Assembly (NCBI RefSeq): GCF_003610355.1
Contig: NZ_RAPY01000001.1
Coordinates: 62,001-126,000, forward strand
Reading direction: 5' to 3'
Length of the DNA: 64,000 nucleotides
Source of the DNA: Sphingobacterium detergens
Lineage (GTDB): Bacteria; Bacteroidota; Bacteroidia; Sphingobacteriales; Sphingobacteriaceae
Shown here: positions 62,844 to 64,000 of the stretch, in pieces
How positions within the stretch are numbered: the first letter of the stretch is position 1
Layout: each line of letters opens with the position of its first letter
Notes under the pieces: generated by a model
What the model saw: only the letters and a program-made list of their open reading frames with translations
What the model was told of the DNA's origin: nothing
The model's database searches: none
Translations under genes and position numbers: made by a program

Positions 62844-64000
62844 TTACTTTAGCTTACGCTTTGGTACACTGAGTCTGCAGGATCTTATCTCGGGGATGCG
62901 GGCAGGCGGTTATGATACCGCAGTGCTGACCGATATCAACAACAGTTCTGGGTCGCTGGATTTTATTAAAATGGGACGTGAAGCTGGACTCAACCTCCTT
63001 GCGGGCATGGAATTCCGTGCTGGCGATCAGCTTTGTTTCGTCACCATCGCCAAGAATGAACAGGGATTCCGGGAGATCAACGAATACCGAACCAAACTCA
63101 ATAGGGAAAATCGTGCCACACCCGCGCGTGCACCTGAGTTTGAACAGGTCTTTGTGATCTATCCCTTTAGCCGGATCAATACATTTCAATTGCGGGACTT
63201 TGAATACATTGGTATCCGCCCGAGCGAGCGTACGCGGGCGCAACTGCTGGAGCGCAAGCTGCTTGACCGCTGTGTCATCCTGGCACCAGTTAGTTTCCGC
63301 CGAGCTGATTATACCCTGCATCGGCAACTGCGAGCTATTGACAACAATCTGCTGATATCCCAATTGGAAAGGGAGCAGGTCGCTGCTGAAGACGAAGTTT
63401 TTGTTGCTAAGGTCAAGCTGATGCAATTATTTTCCGAGTTACCACAACTGCTGGCCAATACCAACCGTATAATAGGGCAATGTTCCTTCAGTTTTGATTT
63501 TACAAGTGTCAAGAATAAAGCGACCTTTACCGACAATCGGTACGACGATAAGGAATTGCTGCACAAGTATTGCATGGAGGGCTTTGCCAAACGTTATGGA
63601 CGGAATGATGGCATCGCTGCCGATCGAATACAGCGCGAACTTGAAATCATTGAAAACCTGCGTTTCTCGAGTTATTTCCTTATTACCGATGATATCTGTC
63701 GGCATGCGCGTAGCCGCAGTTTTTATTATGTAGGTCGTGGGTCAGGAGCCAATTCTGCTGTGGCCTATTGCCTCGGGATTACGGATGTTGATCCCATAGC
63801 CCTCAACCTTCCTTTTGAGCGTTTCCTCAATCCGAAGCGGAAAAGTCCACCCGATTTTGATGTCGACTTTAGCTGGAATGAGCGGGACGAAATGTATACA
63901 TATATTTTTAACCGTTATCAGACCGGCCATACCGCATTGATGGGTGCCATGAGTACATTTCGGTCGCGTAGTATCCTGCGTGAACTCGGTAAAGTATACG
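62824..64000 (+). CDS. DnaE-type DNA polymerase III alpha subunit, partial
   Basis: About 392 codons from the ATG at 62824 are in the window and the frame is open to the end. An N-terminal PHP domain (LNLHSYFSLRFGTLSLQDL, LTDINNSSG, AGMEFR) is followed by the polymerase palm start: YYVGRGSGANSAVAYCLGITDVDPIALNLPFERFLNP and PPDFDVDFSW with the catalytic Asp residues. In place of the canonical PHP metal residues it has LHSYFS, so the domain may be inactive. The overlap with a Y-family gene points to the error-prone DnaE2-like type rather than the replicative enzyme. Confidence 0.88.
   Translation, partial: MLLNLHSYFSLRFGTLSLQDLISGMRAGGYDTAVLTDINNSSGSLDFIKMGREAGLNLLAGMEFRAGDQLCFVTIAKNEQGFREINEYRTKLNRENRATPARAPEFEQVFVIYPFSRINTFQLRDFEYIGIRPSERTRAQLLERKLLDRCVILAPVSFRRADYTLHRQLRAIDNNLLISQLEREQVAAEDEVFVAKVKLMQLFSELPQLLANTNRIIGQCSFSFDFTSVKNKATFTDNRYDDKELLHKYCMEGFAKRYGRNDGIAADRIQRELEIIENLRFSSYFLITDDICRHARSRSFYYVGRGSGANSAVAYCLGITDVDPIALNLPFERFLNPKRKSPPDFDVDFSWNERDEMYTYIFNRYQTGHTALMGAMSTFRSRSILRELGKVY

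Noticed and set aside
1..64000. tRNA genes, rRNA genes, CRISPR arrays, insertion sequences
   Set aside because: I looked for the usual signatures and saw none; a tRNA or CRISPR scan would be needed to exclude them fully.

Overview
The window looks like a chromosomal segment of a Bacteroidota bacterium, most likely Sphingobacterium or a near relative in the Sphingobacteriaceae. The support is three SusC/SusD-type uptake loci (one seen only as a tail), an ECF sigma/FecR pair, many Bacteroidota-only protein families, AT-rich spacers and repeated matches to the Bacteroidota -7 promoter element TAnnTTTG. No tRNA, rRNA, CRISPR array or insertion sequence was recognised. Assignments come from reading the sequence; no database search was run.

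Layout. 1-1576: tail of a SusD gene followed by a secreted sulfatase, i.e. the 3' end of a polysaccharide-type locus. 1709-5497 (minus): butanediol-type dehydrogenase, CHMI-like tautomerase, small protein, alpha/beta hydrolase, AlkD-like repair protein. 5801-8127: an unrecognised protein and a secreted type B carboxylesterase. 8407-13778: a compact, mostly overlapping seven-gene operon (FAD oxidoreductase, methyltransferase, type III polyketide synthase, FabZ-like dehydratase, ketosynthase, acyl carrier protein, phosphopantetheinyl transferase), read here as a phenolic-lipid or alkylpyrone-type pathway with its own acyl starter machinery. 13943-20735 (minus): ECF sigma, FecR anti-sigma, SusC with an STN signalling domain, SusD. 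20980-21240: a spacer with a candidate structured RNA. 21266-43168: mostly single genes, including a metzincin-like lipoprotein, a LuxR-type regulator, a VWA/AAA pair, a decayed SRPBCC pseudogene, a Nudix-sialate esterase fusion, an AraC regulator beside a serine hydrolase, a beta-carbonic anhydrase and several lipoproteins.

43358-52348 is a second nutrient-uptake operon: a promoter with a palindrome, a leader with a tiny ORF ending in Arg-Tyr-Cys-Ala that overlaps a terminator-like hairpin, then M14 carboxypeptidase, TlpA-like thioredoxin, SusC and SusD. 53448-58891 holds a membrane AraC regulator and a TonB-dependent receptor paired with a PI-PLC-like phosphodiesterase. 61662-64000 is a Y-family polymerase overlapping the start of a DnaE-type polymerase that runs off the window; it is visibly richer in G/C than its neighbours.

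The most promising undescribed items are the type III PKS operon with dedicated acyl-chain genes, the Cys-ending leader peptide/attenuator at 43358-43676, the candidate structured RNA at 21039-21160, and a 16-bp palindrome (CTACAC-N4-GTGTAG) shared by the promoters of a LuxR-type regulator and a distant DUF5694 gene.
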